Numbered from the stretch's first letter, positions 11,047 to 22,612 are shown. The stretch: DNA of 64,000 nt from Diphasiastrum complanatum (GCA_029204225.1 CM055097.1:55333920-55397919); one strand, 5' to 3'. The notes: generated by a model not told the origin, from the letters alone. Translations and numbers: made by a program.

Positions 11047-12245
11047 GTCATCACAGGTGATGAGAGAAGGCTGCCAAATGAAGCGGATATCAAAGTGTTC
11101 GATAAAAAGATGAGGAAAGCTTTGACCTTCATTAACTTGTCAGTGAAGGACCACATCATTACCCACATTTGTGATGTTGTTACACCCAGACAGGCATGGG
11201 ATGTGCTAAAGGAGCAATCGAGACGTCAAATCCATCAAAAATCATGTTTCTGAAGTCAAAGCTGAATAGTGCCCACATGGAGCAAGGAGAGCACATTCAG
11301 ACGTACATGACCAAAATCAAGACAATGAGGGATGAACTACATTCTATTGGTGAGCGCATACGTGACGTGGAGTTGGTGCACAATTCATTGTGTGGCATTG
11401 TAGAACCCTATCAGATGTTTGTGAGTGGAATAGCATCAAGAGAAAGATTGCCAACCTTTGACAAGCTCACAGGAATCTTGATGCAGGAAGAGCAACGGCG
11501 AGAAATGGTGAAAGCTAGACGTCAAAATACTGACGATCAAGCACTTGCGACATGCCAAAAACAAGGCAAGAGCAAGGGCAAGAAGAAGTCTAAGCAGCCA
11601 TTTGCCAAGTCTCAGGAGGATGAGGGATCTTCCAATAAGACCAAGAAGAAAGGCAAGTGCCTCCATTGCGATAAAAAGGGCCATTGGAAGAGTGAATGTC
11701 GCAAATTCCAGACGGAACAAGGCAAGGGAAAACCAAAACAAGCAGGTAACCTTGTCAATGAGGGTGAGATTGAAGAATCTAGCATCTTCATATCTGCATT
11801 GTCATCTAATCAAGATGATCAAGCATGGTATATTGACTCCGGAGCCACAAGACACATGACAGGTAACAAGAATTGGTTCAGTAGCTTGAAAGTGTTGGAT
11901 AATGGAACATCCGTTTCACAAGCAAATGGTGAGATGTGCAAGATCAAGGGGATAGGCATTGTTTCAATCCAACTACCTGATGGCAAAAGCAGGATAATCA
12001 GGGAGGTACTTTACATACCAGGTTTGAAGAAAAATCTACTTTCTGTTGGAGTCATTACTGATCAAAAGTTGAAAGTAGAATTCGCCCGTGATTGTTGCTT
12101 TGTGAAAGATGTGAACCAAAAGTTCAAAGTTATTGCGGATGGAATTAGGGAGCCCAATACAAAATTGTACAGGTTGAATGCTACAATTAAGGAGCAACAT
12201 GGACTTGTATCGTCCATTCCATCGCAAACTGAGTTGTGGCCTAAA
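11047..12245 (+). pseudogene. Element A gag (remainder) and protease
   Basis: The frame resumes after B at 11047, shifts near 11220, and then stays open to about 12260. Visible parts in order: Gag capsid-like region; a Lys-rich stretch; a CCHC zinc knuckle CLHCDKKGHWKSEC (about 11670-11710); and the copia aspartic protease motif WYIDSGATRHMTG at about 11827-11865, with the catalytic Asp in DSGA. The protease flap-like segment ends in LYIPGLKKNLLSVG. Gag packages RNA and the protease cuts the polyprotein. One frameshift in gag and another near 12245 break translation. Confidence 0.9.
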
Positions 12246-14371
12246 GGCTTGGTCACTTGAACTTGGGAAGCCTCAGTTTGATGAGAAGATTGGAGATGGT
12301 AATAGGATTGTCTACCATAGAAGATCACTTGAAATTGATGTGCGAATCTTGTGTATATGGGAAGCAGCATCGAGAGAAGTTCAATAAAGGTGGTGTTGCA
12401 AGAGCAAAGAACATCCTGGATTTAATCCACACAGATTTATGCGGGCCTATGAGGACCCTGTCCTTGGGTAAAGCCTTTTATTTCATGACCTTTATTGATG
12501 ATATGTCACGTAAGACATGGATCTATTTCTTGAAGAAGAAATCAGATGCATTTGACAACTTCAAGAGCTTCAAAGCATTGGTCAAAAATCAGACAGGTAG
12601 GAAGATCAAAGTTCTAAGATCAGATAGTGGAGGTGAGTATAAGTCTAATGACTTCAATGATCTTTGTGATCAATGTGGGATTAAAAGACAATTTACGCAA
12701 GCTCATACTCCTGCTCTCAATGGTGTAGCTGAGCGCAAGAATCATATGATTGTGGAAAGTGCCAGATCTATGCTAGCTGAGATGAAACTACAAATATATT
12801 TTTGGTCAGAAGCATGCAGTATGGCAGTCTATCTTCAAAACAGAAGTCCTACCATTGTCATACCAAAGATAACACCTGAGGTAGCATTCACAAAGAAGAA
12901 GCCAAAGGTGAACCACTTGCGAATCTTTGGATGTAAGGCCTTTGTACACGTTCCTAAGGAAGAGAGACGTAAACTTGATGTAAAAGCTATCAAGTGCATA
13001 TTCCTAGGATATGATGATCGTGTGAAGGGCTATAGATGTTTTGATCCAGTGGAAAACACAATCCATGTAAGTCGTGATGTTATCTTTGATGAATCCAAGA
13101 TGTATGAAGACGAGGATGCTGAGAAGATAGATACATCCAGTGGGAAAGATGGTATAGTGAGGATACCACCTGATGATGATCCATTCATTGACCTTCCAAG
13201 TGATGAAAAAGAGGATACATCTCAAGATACTACTACTCAACCTCAAGAGACAAGTTTTAGAGGTAGGGACAACCCTTTTGGTGCAAGAAGAATTGAAGTT
13301 GCAGGTGACAAAAGCAAGGAGAAGGATGTACCATGGGATACATTTTCACTAAAAAGCCAATCACCTGACAGGAAGCCCCCTAAGTGGTTTGAGAGATTGT
13401 TGGAGAGCCGCGACATGGATGACTTTCCAGGATCATCTAGCTAGGGAGAGCTACAAAGATCAACAAGAGAGAAGACACAACCTGAAAGGTATGAGGCAAA
13501 TTATGCTCTCCTATCTAGCATTATTCAAAGCAAAGGACCTTCGACTTATGGTGAAGCGAAGGATGATGACATTTGGGTCAAGGCCATGGGAGAGGAGATG
13601 GAGTCAATTGCTAAGCATAGCACATGGGACTTAGTAGAACCACCAGTTGGTGGCAAGAAATCCATTGGTTGCAAATGGGTATACTGGACTAAGTATCATG
13701 CAGATGGAAGTATAGCAAAGCACAAGGCAAGATTGGTGATCAAAGGGTATGCACAAAGTAAAGGCATTGACTATGAGGAGACCTTTGCGCCAGTATGTAA
13801 GTGGAATACTCTACGTCTACTTGTTGCTTTAGCTTCACATTTTGGTTGGCCTTTGCATTAGATGGATGTAAAATCTACTTTTTTAAATGGTGAGTTAGAA
13901 GAAGAGGTGTTCATGGATCAACCTAAAGGCTTTGTAATGAAGGGACAGGAAAATAAAGTATGTCACTTGAAGAAAGCCCTTTATGGTCTTAAACATGCAC
14001 CATGTGCATGGTATAGCAGGATTGATGCCTACTTTCGTTCAAAGGGGATGGTGAGAACACATTCTGATCCAAATCTGTATGTCTTATGCTTTGATGGTAT
14101 GGCTGCTTTGATTGCTCTTTATGTTCATGACTTGATTATTATAGGAAATAATCAAGAGATGATAGACATGATCAAGAAAGACCTCATGGAACAATTTGAG
14201 ATGACAGATCTCAGCCTGATGCATTATTGCCTTGGAGTAGAGGTGTGGCAAAAAGGACACGAAGTGGGTTTAACACATGTGAAGTATGTCAAAGAGTTGC
14301 TGCACAGGTTTAGGTTGCAGGATTGCAAACCAGTGAATACTCCTATTGAGCCAGGTAAAAAAGCTTTCTAA
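12245..14371 (+). pseudogene. Element A integrase and reverse transcriptase
   Basis: The frame from about 12257 encodes the integrase zinc region (CESCVYGKQH), the core with HTDLCGP, LRSDSGGEY and NGVAERKN (the D, D, E residues), then the CKAF/GYDD...SRDVIFDE C-terminal part. It reads through two TAG stops (13442 and 13859) in the same frame into RT. RT shows GCKWVYWTK, ARLVIKGYAQ, GIDYEETFAPV, DVKSTFLNGELEEEV and LYGLKHAPCAWY. The polymerase box is YVHD instead of YVDD, which removes the first catalytic Asp. Near 14360 an A-run slip moves the frame before RNase H. Clearly inactive. Confidence 0.92.
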
Positions 14372-15071
14372 GCTTGATAAGTCACAGTCATTTGATGCTA
14401 CGCTGTATAGGCAGTTAGTAGGGAGCTTGATTTACCTTACCACGACTAGACCAGATATATGCTATGTTGTTGGCATTGTAAGTCAGTTTATGGTGGCACC
14501 TACGAAAATGCATTGGAAGGCAGCTAAACGCATTTTGTGTTATGTGAAAGGCACTTCAGTGTATGGCTTGATTTACAGGAAGCATGATGGTTTACCTGAG
14601 TTGTGTGGCTATGTGGATGCGGATTGGGGAGGTGACTATGATGATCATAGATCCACCACAGGGTATGTATTCCAATTTTGTGGTAGTTGTTTTTCCTGGT
14701 CTAGTAAGAAGCAAAGTACAATTGCTCTTTCCACCACAGAGGCAGAGTATAAGGCAATGTGTAGTGCAGCACGGGAAGCTATATGGTTGAGACAAATTTT
14801 GGAAGAAGTTGGCATGAAGCAGAAAAATCCCACGACATTACATAGCGATAGTCAAAGTGGCATTCAGCTAGCAAAGAATCCAGTGTTTCATGCAAGAACT
14901 AAATACATTGAGATTCAGTATCACTTTATACGTGAGAGGCTGTTGAGTCGTGAAATTCATGTTGTTCATTGTAGCACAGAAGAACAACTAATTGATATTT
15001 TCACTAAGCCACTTGCTGGAAAAAAGTTTGGTAAGCTTAGAGCAAAGCTTTCTATACTTAAAGTTTGTTAA
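14354..15071 (+). pseudogene. Element A RNase H
   Basis: It continues the pol reading after a slip in the A-run at about 14356-14361. It shows LVGSLIYLTTTRPDICYVV, YVDADWGGDYDDHRSTTGYVF, STTEAEYKAM and LHSDSQSGIQLAKNP, giving the D, E, D residues of RNase H, then FIRERLL and DIFTKPLAGKKF at the C-terminus. Its stop is about 40 bp before the polypurine tract. RNase H degrades the RNA strand during reverse transcription. This segment alone is intact, but upstream pol is broken. Confidence 0.9.
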
Positions 15072-15109
15072 CTTTAAAGCTATGTATATGACTGTATAAA
15101 GTAGACTCT

Positions 15110-15123
15110 ACTTTAAGGGAGAA
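15110..15123 (+). other. Element A polypurine tract
   Basis: ACTTTAAGGGAGAA lies directly before the 3' LTR and is the expected start of plus-strand DNA synthesis. Confidence 0.75.
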
Positions 15124-15397
15124 AGTTAAAATTAAAGTAGAATCACTGTGCTATTGTACTGTGGGTCCTACCAATTGATAAGGATCAGTTGGCCTTGCCA
15201 CGAGGCAAGTCAACGGGACACGCGTCCCGCCAACGGCAACCTAGGTCATGCATGGGTTTCCTGAGTGAACAACTATATGTACAGTGTAATTTCATTTTGA
15301 GAAATATAGTTGCTATGTGAGCTTGTCGTGGAGAGTGTTTTCTGTCTGTGTTATTGTGTAGCATGATCTGTGTTCCTGTGCAAAGCAAATTCTAAGT
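15124..15397 (+). repeat. Element A 3' LTR
   Basis: 274 bp, same length as the 5' copy with about 17 mismatches by eye. It is followed by the target repeat GTTTT. Confidence 0.9.
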
Positions 15398-15589
15398 GTT
15401 TTAATACATTGTTCACCTCCCTTGAGAAGACCAACCTCATGAGGAAAAGATCTAGAGCCATTGATGCCTAGATTGTTGGGTTCTTTGTATGAATGATGCA
15501 GAATGCTTCCATTGGAATATTTTGTTTATCAGTTCTGATACCACCCTTGCTGGATACGAGTTCCAGTCAAGAGAAAACTCAACATATAG

Positions 15590-16396
15590 ATTATAATAGG
15601 ATCTTTGACAAACAATAGAGACTTTGAAGGTGGCAAGTTGTATCTTCACCAACAAAAGTATATTCAAAAAATCATCGAAGATTTCAACATGATCAAATGC
15701 AAAGATGTACATACTCCCATGATACTTGGAATGATATTGAGCAAGGCAGATTGTCTGCAGACTCTCGAAGAAGAGAAGCAAATGGCCAAAACACCCTATC
15801 GAAGGCTGATTGGATCATTGTTGTATCTTGCAGACAACACCAGACCTGATATAGCATTTGCAGTATACAAAATTAGCCAATTCAATTAGAACCCAAGATC
15901 GTTGCATTGGAAGTTAGCAAAAAGAGTGGTGTAATATCTCCAAGAATCAAAAGACTATGGACTGTGTTATTCAAAGAAAGCTGGATTTCGAATCGAATTT
16001 TACAGTGACGCAAGTTGGGCATGCATGAAGGATGATAGCAAAAGTATTTCAGGAGATTATACTTTAGCATCTGGCACAGCCATATTTGGATAAGCAAGAA
16101 GCAGACATCAGTAGCTCAATCTTCATGTGAGGCCGAATATGTAGCAGCAGCTAAGATGGCGAATGAGATAACATGGATCAAACGAATGTTGGAAGAATCA
16201 GATGAAAATATTTTTGAACCTTATGTCTTGCTTATGGATAACACTTCAGCAATCTATCTTACGAAAGATCCTGTATTTCATTCGAAAATGAAACACATAG
16301 CTATGAAGTATCATGTAATTGAGTCAATACTTCAAATAGATGTACAAACAACATATCTCAATGGAGTTATCGAAGAAGACATTTACATGGTGCAAC
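15590..16396 (+). pseudogene. Copia fragment P: RNase H region fused to an RT piece
   Basis: Translation gives GGKLYLHQQKYIQKIIEDFNM, PYRRLIGSLLYLADNTRPDIAF, then (with stops and shifts) FYSDASWACMKDDSKS and, from about 16156, ITWIKRML...LMDNTSAIYLTKDPVFHSKMKHI. This is the copia connection and RNase H domain in normal order. At about 16325 the reading jumps from AMKYHVIES to LQIDVQTTYLNGVIEEDIYMVQ, which is an RT motif that normally lies far upstream. The fragment stops at 16396, where the LTR of F begins. No LTR or primer site belongs to it. It is a recombinant relic. Confidence 0.82.
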
Positions 16397-16842
16397 TGTT
16401 ACAACTCCTTAAGATCTTTGACTGCCTTGAAGGTTTTGCCCACCCCATACCAGTGATGATGCACCGTATCCACCCATCCATAGGGTCACAACTGACCCAC
16501 CCTCATGCATTGGAGATATCAACATAATCATGCCCAATCAAACCTCCTACTATAACTGGCGTCCCATACCATCAGCCATTGCACTCGGCTCTCCCTAGCA
16601 CACATCTTCTGGCCTGGAGATACATCTTGGCTCATGTACGTGCTCTCCATCCACCAACTCCTGGGTAGACTGAGTGAATGGAAAGAGGAAAACCCCACCA
16701 CTATATAGGCATAGCATAGTGGGTCCCATCAAGCACCATCCTGCCGGTGACACGTGGCACCCAAACATGTCAATAATGCTTGACCTGCATCATGCCCCTT
16801 GTGAGGCCGTCACTGAAGGGCATACCATTATGGTGCATTACA
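16397..16842 (-). repeat. Element F 3' LTR (putative)
   Basis: 446 bp lying between the P fragment and the purine tract of F. On the minus strand it starts TGTAATGCACC and ends GTTGTAACA, as many gypsy LTRs do. The outer edge is supported by the abrupt end of P coding. No second copy exists in the window to confirm it. Confidence 0.7.
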
Positions 16843-16862
16843 TCCCCTCCCCCCCCCCCATA
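16843..16862 (-). other. Element F polypurine tract
   Basis: The plus strand reads ATCCCCTCC followed by a C-run; the minus strand is therefore a long G/A tract that ends at the LTR edge. Confidence 0.8.
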
Positions 16863-16902
16863 AAAACTTTCTTCTATGGGAAAAAACCAAGGAATCTAAG
16901 TC

Positions 16903-17391
16903 TTAAATCATCTTCCTTCTCCCAGGTGTCTCATCATCTGCCTTACCTTTCCAACGAATCAGATGTTCTAAAATCAAACAATTTCTTAGCTGATGTCTTC
17001 GAGTAACCATGATCCTTTCCGGTTCATGAGGTACAAAAGCAGTCAAATCCACCAATAGCAGTACTAGATCACCTGTGGGAATCAGGTTGTCCTTCCCACC
17101 AACTCGTTTCTTTAAATGACTAACATGGAATACATGATGAACCTTAGTTCCAACAGGGAGTTCTAGTCTATAAGCAGCCCTACCAATCTTATTAAGAACT
17201 TTGAAAGGACCACTAAAACGTGGAGATAACTTTGGACATTTCCTCATTTGAAGTGTCTCAGAGTCTTTTGGGATTCTAAGATACACCCAATCACCGATCT
17301 CAAATTCTCGAGGAGCGTGGCTTTGGTTAGCACAGAATTGGGCACGATCTAATGCTTTTCCTAGCCACCTGCAACATTTCTTGCATATCAT
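16903..17391 (-). pseudogene. Element F integrase C-terminus and chromodomain
   Basis: Visible in order: WLGKALDRAQFCANQSHA (end of the integrase core), VGDWVYLRIP-like GDWVYLRI, PKLSPRFSGPFKVLNKIG, YRLELP, VHHVFHVSHLKK (the GPY/F region), and finally ERIMVTRRHQLRN...HLIRWKGKADDETP, which matches a chromodomain of the kind used by chromoviruses to direct integration. The chromodomain lacks some of the usual aromatic-cage residues. The frame upstream, about 17400-17617, contains stops. Confidence 0.85.
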
Positions 17392-17399
17392 GCAAGAAA

Positions 17400-18037
17400 T
17401 CCGCTACAGCTCGAACCTTGAGACCTTTGAGTCCAATGGAGATAGGGGAACGAGGCTAAAAGCCATACAAGAGCATAAAAGGACTAAAACTAGTGGCAGA
17501 ATGCTTCATACTATTGTATGCGAACTCAACCATTGGGAGATACTTTTTCCAATCTAATTGTCGCCTGGAAAAATATGCACAAAGCATATCTTCCATCGAC
17601 TGGTTGACAAGTTGGGTCTAACCATCGGTTTCTGGGTGATCCGTAGACGATACACTTAAGGTAGTTTCTAGTCTTTCAAAGACCGCCTGCCAAAACTGGC
17701 CAGTGAACTTGGAATCATGATCACTAACAATATCATTCGGCAAACCGAACAACCTGAACAACTTTTCAACGAAGAGTTGAGCAAGTTTAGAAGCTTTCAC
17801 ATTAGTTTTTGTTGGAATAAACGATGCCATTTTGGTTAGTCTGTCAACTACCTCCCAAATAGCATCATGACCCTTCCCAGACTTGGGAAGTCCGACCAGA
17901 AAATCCATAGAAATACTTTCCCATTTCTTGCTAGGAATTTTCAATGGATGCAACATACTAGCTGCTTTGAGTCTTTCTGCTTTATTTACTTGGCACTGTT
18001 CACACTTTTGAACATATGCCTCGACATTATCTTTCAT
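17400..18037 (-). pseudogene. Element F integrase core
   Basis: The frame from 18037 reads VQKCEQCQVNKAE (end of the HHCC zinc region), then WESISMDFLVGLPKSGKGHDAI with the first catalytic Asp, VVDRLTKMASFIPT, and FGLPNDIVSDHDSKFTGQFW with the second Asp. The expected QTDGQTE after SSTDHPETDG is reached at a stop near 17618. The rest, down to 17400, continues in a shifted frame (roughly VNQSMEDMLCAYF and AEFAYNS-like segments). It would catalyse insertion of element DNA; here it is broken. Confidence 0.85.
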
Positions 18038-18712
18038 TTTTGGCCAATAAAATTCTCTCTTAACAAGGTCAAGTGTCCTCTCTGTATACCAAGGTGTCCC
18101 GCACTGGGGCTATCATGGCACTCATGCAGGATTTGGGCCCTAATGTCCGCGATATCTGGCACACAAACTTTTTCTCTATGGAAAAGTAAACCATTTCTAA
18201 TGGAATAATCATTATGTATCTTCTTTTTGCGAGACTTCTTGGAATCCTGCTTTCCAAGATTATTTTTCACTATAGAGCTTCCTGCCTGGGCTTCTTGCCA
18301 AATAAGACCAAAAAACTCATCGGTCTGACACAAGGATCTCGTAGAGAAAGATACAACTCGGATTGGAACTCAGCAAAGCATAACTGATTACCTCTCCAAT
18401 TCGGCTCAAAGCATCAGTGACACAATTCGACGTACCTTGACGATACTTAATGTCGAACTCGAACTCTTGAATGAGTTCTGACCAACGGACCTTATGACCC
18501 CTAAGGTCTGAGGCATCACAAATATCCTTAAGAGACTCATAATCTGTCATAACCACGAATTTAGATCCATAAAAATAATGTTTCCAAATCTTTAATACAT
18601 GGATGATAGCAAAAAGTTCTTTCTCATAAGTAAAATATCTACTTTGAGCTGGGTCCAACTTCTTGCTCTCGAAAGCCACAGGTCTACCATAGGACTGCAC
18701 CCACCGCAGAGT
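18034..18712 (-). pseudogene. Element F RNase H (C-terminal part) and integrase zinc region
   Basis: The minus frame from 18712 reads RPVAFESKKLDPAQSRYFTYEKELFAI, HYFYGSKFVVMTDYESLK, RWSELIQEFEFDIKYRQGTSN and VTDALSRI, a typical gypsy RNase H. It then shifts into GLLFHREKVCVPDIADIRAQ, LHECHDSPSAGHLGIQRG, the integrase HHCC lead-in. The N-terminal part of RNase H lies at 24566-24660 on the other side of element G. The two halves rejoin at ...NASDY / AVGAVL. Confidence 0.88.
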
Positions 18713-19388
18713 TGTTGAAAGTACAATACTAAGGACCATAAATGGATCTTTTAATGATCCACATTGATTAACAATCTATCATATACTAGTCAACCAAAAA
18801 CAAGATCTAGTTTAGCAGCTTGATAGAAAATAAGTAGAGAGAATCAAAACATTGATCAAGAACTGAATCTCAAGTTCACACGTGTGAGAATCAAACTGTT
18901 GTACGGCCTATAGACAGATTTCAATGTGTGCCAAAGCTAGGTTTCATTGGAATCAATCACTATCACCATACAAAGAGAGAAAATCCGAGTTTCTCCTTGA
19001 GGCTCCAAAAAGTTTCTATCTCCTCACTATGGAGAATGGAAATACATAGTAAAAGATACTTCCTTTGCAAAGTTAGGTGAAAATCCAGCATGTAATAAGG
19101 AAGTAGATTCAACTTTCTTGCCCTAAAGTGAAAACCCTATCCTAGATCCTAAAGTCATGCTTGATAGGTGCATGGTAGGTACAAATCTCATCATAAATCA
19201 AGGTCTAGGTCCTACAAAGTAGGAATCACTACCAAATGGACACAACCACTCCTCTTGACTCGTGGTAACCTACATTAGGTTTAGATTTCTATGTGGCACT
19301 TTGGCCATACAAGTGACTAACAAGAAATATTGACAATATGTACAATATTCTACATGGCTAGATTTGCCAATGTAGGCAATTTTTCACA
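18713..19388 (-). repeat. Element G 3' LTR
   Basis: 676 bp. On the minus strand it starts TGTGAAAAATTGCC. The far end and much of the interior match the solo LTR at 56401-57102 (both have GGACCATAAATGGATC near the far end), so both belong to one family. A G-box palindrome variant lies at about 18875. Confidence 0.88.
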
Positions 19389-19402
19389 CTCCTCCTCAAA
19401 TC
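19389..19402 (-). other. Element G polypurine tract
   Basis: The minus strand reads ATTTGAGGAGGAG up to the LTR edge, the same tract as in B and H. Confidence 0.85.
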
Positions 19403-19404
19403 TA

Positions 19405-20430
19405 GCCTTGGAAACATCAATACTTTTATCAATCACTCCAATTGAATATTTAAGCTTGACAAATGAATCTTTAGGTAAAGATTTAGCAAACAAATCATCA
19501 AGCAAATTGATGATGGCACATGTTGGAGCTTGATCTCTTTGGCTTGCACTTTCTCTCTCACGAAATGATGAGCAATCTCAATGTGTTTGCTCCTTGCATG
19601 GAATGTAGGATTAGTTACAAGTAATTGGGCTGATTGGTTGTTTCAATAGATGATTGGGATCTCATCCTCCATGACATGAAGCTCCACCAATAGCCTTTTG
19701 AGCCACAAGACCTCCTTGCATGTTGATGTCAAGGCCTTGTACTCGGATTCCGTGGAAGATAAGGAGATGGTATCTTGCTTTTTAGAAAGCCATGATATTA
19801 CTCCATCACTTAGAAAGGTGGAAAAAGCACTTGTTGATCTCCTACCCACTTTGTCACCTGCAAAATCCGAGTCACTATAGGCTCTTAAGCCAAGATTAGT
19901 CCCTCTATACAAAATGTCAAAATTCTTAGTAGATGAAATGTATCTAAGAACTCTTTTGGCCATCTTCCAATGCGAAACTAGAGGACTTTGCATGAATTGG
20001 CTTAACTTTCCAACACTACAACTAAGATCAGGTCTAGTTATAGTTAAATAAATCAAGGAGCCTATAAGCCTTCTATATAATGTGATTTTCTCAAGGATGC
20101 TTCATCACCATCAATAGATGCTTTTACATGTTGCTCCATTGGTGTCTCAATGCCTTTACAATTCTTTATTCCAAATCTATCTAGGATGGATGTAGTATGC
20201 TTAGATTGACAAATAAAGCTAAAATCACATCCTCTAATAACCTCTATTCCTATAATGAAGCCTAATAGGCTGAGATCTACCATTTTAAACTCTTTTGCCA
20301 AAGCAATTTTTACATCTCTAATTCCATCTAGATCATTACCACTCAAGATAATGTCATCTACATACAAAACAAGAATAATGATCTTGCCATCATGAAATCT
20401 TAAGTACAATGATGGATCATAAGCACTCAT
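19405..20430 (-). pseudogene. Element G RT C-terminus and RNase H
   Basis: The frame from 20430 reads LYLRFHDGKIIILVLYVDDIILSGND with an intact YVDD box, KEFKMVDLSLLGFIIGIE, and TPMEQHVKAS. After a shift near 20060 come IYLTITRPDLSCSVGKLSQFM, YSDSDFAGDKVGRRSTSAF, LSSTESEYKALTS and, past a stop near 19643, NQSAQLLVTNPTFHARSKHIEIAHHFV. These are the copia RNase H residues. One stop and one frameshift make it non-functional. Confidence 0.9.
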
Positions 20431-20439
20431 TACGAAATT

Positions 20440-21344
20440 GAATGGAAATGAGAAAAGAGTTTAGCCTAGGGTACCATGCTCTAGGTGCTTGCTTGAGCCC
20501 ATAAAGGCTCTTCTTCAAGAAACACACCTTTCCTTAATGCTTTGTCTTGATGAGCCCTCACGGTTGCCTCATGCAGATCTCTTCCTCCAAATAACTATTG
20601 AGGAATGCATTTGTGAAATCAAGTTGGAATAGCTCCCAATTGAAGGTTGTTGCAAGACTACTGATCAACATGATAGTAATAAGCTTAGCCATAGGAGCAA
20701 AAGTCTCATCATAATCAATGCCTTTGGTTTGTAAAAAACCTTTGGCTACAAGCCTAGCTTTATGCTTACTTATTGATCCATCTTGATTATATTTCAATCT
20801 AAACACCCACTTGCAATCAAGTGGTTTCTTCCCTTGAGGAAGATTCGCAAGATCCCAAGTATGATTCACAATTAGAGCATCATATTCTACTTGTATGGCA
20901 TCCATCCAACTCTTAAATTTACGAGCATCTTCATAGCATGTTGGCTTATCTAACATTGAAGTAGGAAACCTGTAAGATGTGAAAGATGATGAGCCTTCCC
21001 TTTGATCACCTTGACCATCATAGGTGAGCCTCAATGGCTAGGTCCTTGTCCTTGTAGATCTTCTTGGAGTTCTTGCATCTTGAGGTGGATCCTCAAGTTC
21101 TTCTTCACTTGGAAGCTCCTCCTCCATCCTAGCATGATCCTTGGCATCAAGATGATTAGTAGCATTATCATCCAAATCACAAGCATATCCTTCATCAAAA
21201 ATAACATCCCTACTCACTATCACCTTGCTAGTGATGGGATTGAAGACTATATATCCTTTGCAATTCTCACCATATCCCACAAAGAGCCTTTTATGGAGGT
21301 TGCATCATCCTTCTTCCTTCTATCCAGGGATTGGTGTACATAGC
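20440..21344 (-). pseudogene. Element G integrase C-terminus and RT N-terminus
   Basis: Reading down from 21344: YVHQSLDRRKKDD and GYGENCKGYIVFNP (integrase end), SRDVIFDEG, then the acidic linker and RRSTRTRT. Next is RLTYDGQGDQ, then RT with NHTWDLANLPQGKKPLDCKW, KHKARLVAKG, GIDYDETFAPMAKL and DFTNAFLNSYLEEEI. A frame break near 20555 leads into [21 protein letters not shown]. The reading begins abruptly where the H 5' LTR is inserted. Confidence 0.88.
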
Positions 21345-22197
21345 TATTAAAAGTATCACTTCCAACTTGATGTACTTTGTAGATCTTAAGATAATTGATC
21401 TTGATAGGATATCACACGTGTGGAGTCTTTTCCCACGTGTGAAATAATGTACATAAGTCACTTTTATAAAGTTAGACTGATTTTAGCTAGATCTACACTA
21501 GTGAGAAATTGACCTTTGAGTAGAATCTTGAAATTGGTCAAATTGGTCAAACTATATGCAAATAGATTGGACTTCCATGTGAATGAGTTATTACTCACAC
21601 ATGTCAAGATACCATTCACACATGTGGATAACCTTCTAGATGATAAGATAGGAAGATTTCATTAGATCCTATCTTATAGAGAATATTCCTATAAATGTGG
21701 AAGACTAGCTTTTTGTTTTCTAGCCAAAGAGAATAGTCAACTTTGGGAAATGAGCACATATGGCTCCCATTGGTGGATCTGCATGACTAGGCATCTTCAC
21801 ACGTGTGAAGCCTTGCTGGACAATACACATCTCATGGATGTACTTGATCTATAAAGGGATCAACTAAATCAATGAGAAGTTGATGTGACATTGGCAATTT
21901 CTAGTCTTGCTTGTATTTTCCACATTTGTCTTGTGTTCTTGTGATTGAAATGCATTTCTAAGATTGAGTACTTTACTCTCTGTAAACAGGCCATACAGGT
22001 ATTGTCATCCACATGTGTGAGGCCACTCATCCAAGTTTCTAGTCATTTGATCCATTGCTCTTGCTTAAATCATAGTGTAAAGCATCTAGATCAAGATCTA
22101 ACACCTAGAACTTGATAGATCTTTGGATTAGGCAATAAATAACTCTTAATGATTGATAAGTACAATCATAATTTTCTTTTTTCTCTGAAAATTGACA
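21345..22197 (+). repeat. Element H 5' LTR
   Basis: 853 bp starting TATTAAAAG (TG mutated to TA; the 3' copy has TGTTAAAAA) and ending TTGACA. It contains the palindrome TTCACACGTGTGAA at 21796-21809 and a further G-box at about 21412. A TATAAATG near 21690 could be a TATA box. Confidence 0.88.
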
Positions 22198-22210
22198 TGG
22201 TATCAGAGCC
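22198..22210 (+). other. Element H primer binding site
   Basis: TGGTATCAGAGCC abuts the LTR. Confidence 0.92.
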
Positions 22211-22612
22211 AAGTCTAAGAGTGATCTAAATGATTAATAGTTCTTGTGAAATCATAGACAATGTGTTGTTTTTGAGTTGTACTTGAGAGGGCAAGTTCAA
22301 GTAGAGAGGTATCATCATTATTTTTGGTCAAGATCGATTTTTGGGCTGCTAAAGTACTATCCACACGTGTGAAACCGTACAACAACCTTCAAATTAACTT
22401 CCTTTAATGTTTTTGACCCAAAAATGTGCATATTAGTCCAAAATTCAAGGTTTTTGGTGCATTGTCTAGATCTAGGTTCAATCTATTGAATGCTAATGAT
22501 CAAATAGTGATTTGAATCATTGAAGCAATTCATTTTGAAGCATTAGATCAGATCTATAAGGCTGATTTGTTTAGATTTTAAGTGTGTGTGAAATATCAAA
22601 CAAAATTGTAAA

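Larger units (their letters stand above)
3927..15397 (+). mobile_element. Element A: complete but decayed Ty1/copia LTR retrotransposon, interrupted by element B
   Basis: Two 274-bp LTRs (3927-4200 and 15124-15397), a primer site directly after the first, a purine tract directly before the second, and the direct repeat GTTTT on both flanks (3922-3926 and 15398-15402). Domain order is gag, protease, integrase, RT, RNase H, which defines copia. Without the 5510-bp insertion B and its 5-bp target duplication the element is about 6.0 kb. The two LTRs differ at about 17 of 274 positions by eye, mostly transitions, so it is old. Pol carries two in-frame stops and several frameshifts, so it cannot be autonomous now. 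Confidence 0.93.

Noticed and set aside
11436-11741. Antisense frame over gag of element A (and similar antisense frames over C at 31042-32758)
   Set aside because: Shadow of the real gag-pol frame on the other strand.
15532-15543. Antisense TGGTATCAGAAC, resembling a primer binding site
   Set aside because: No LTR end abuts it in the required orientation; may be chance or a lone relic.
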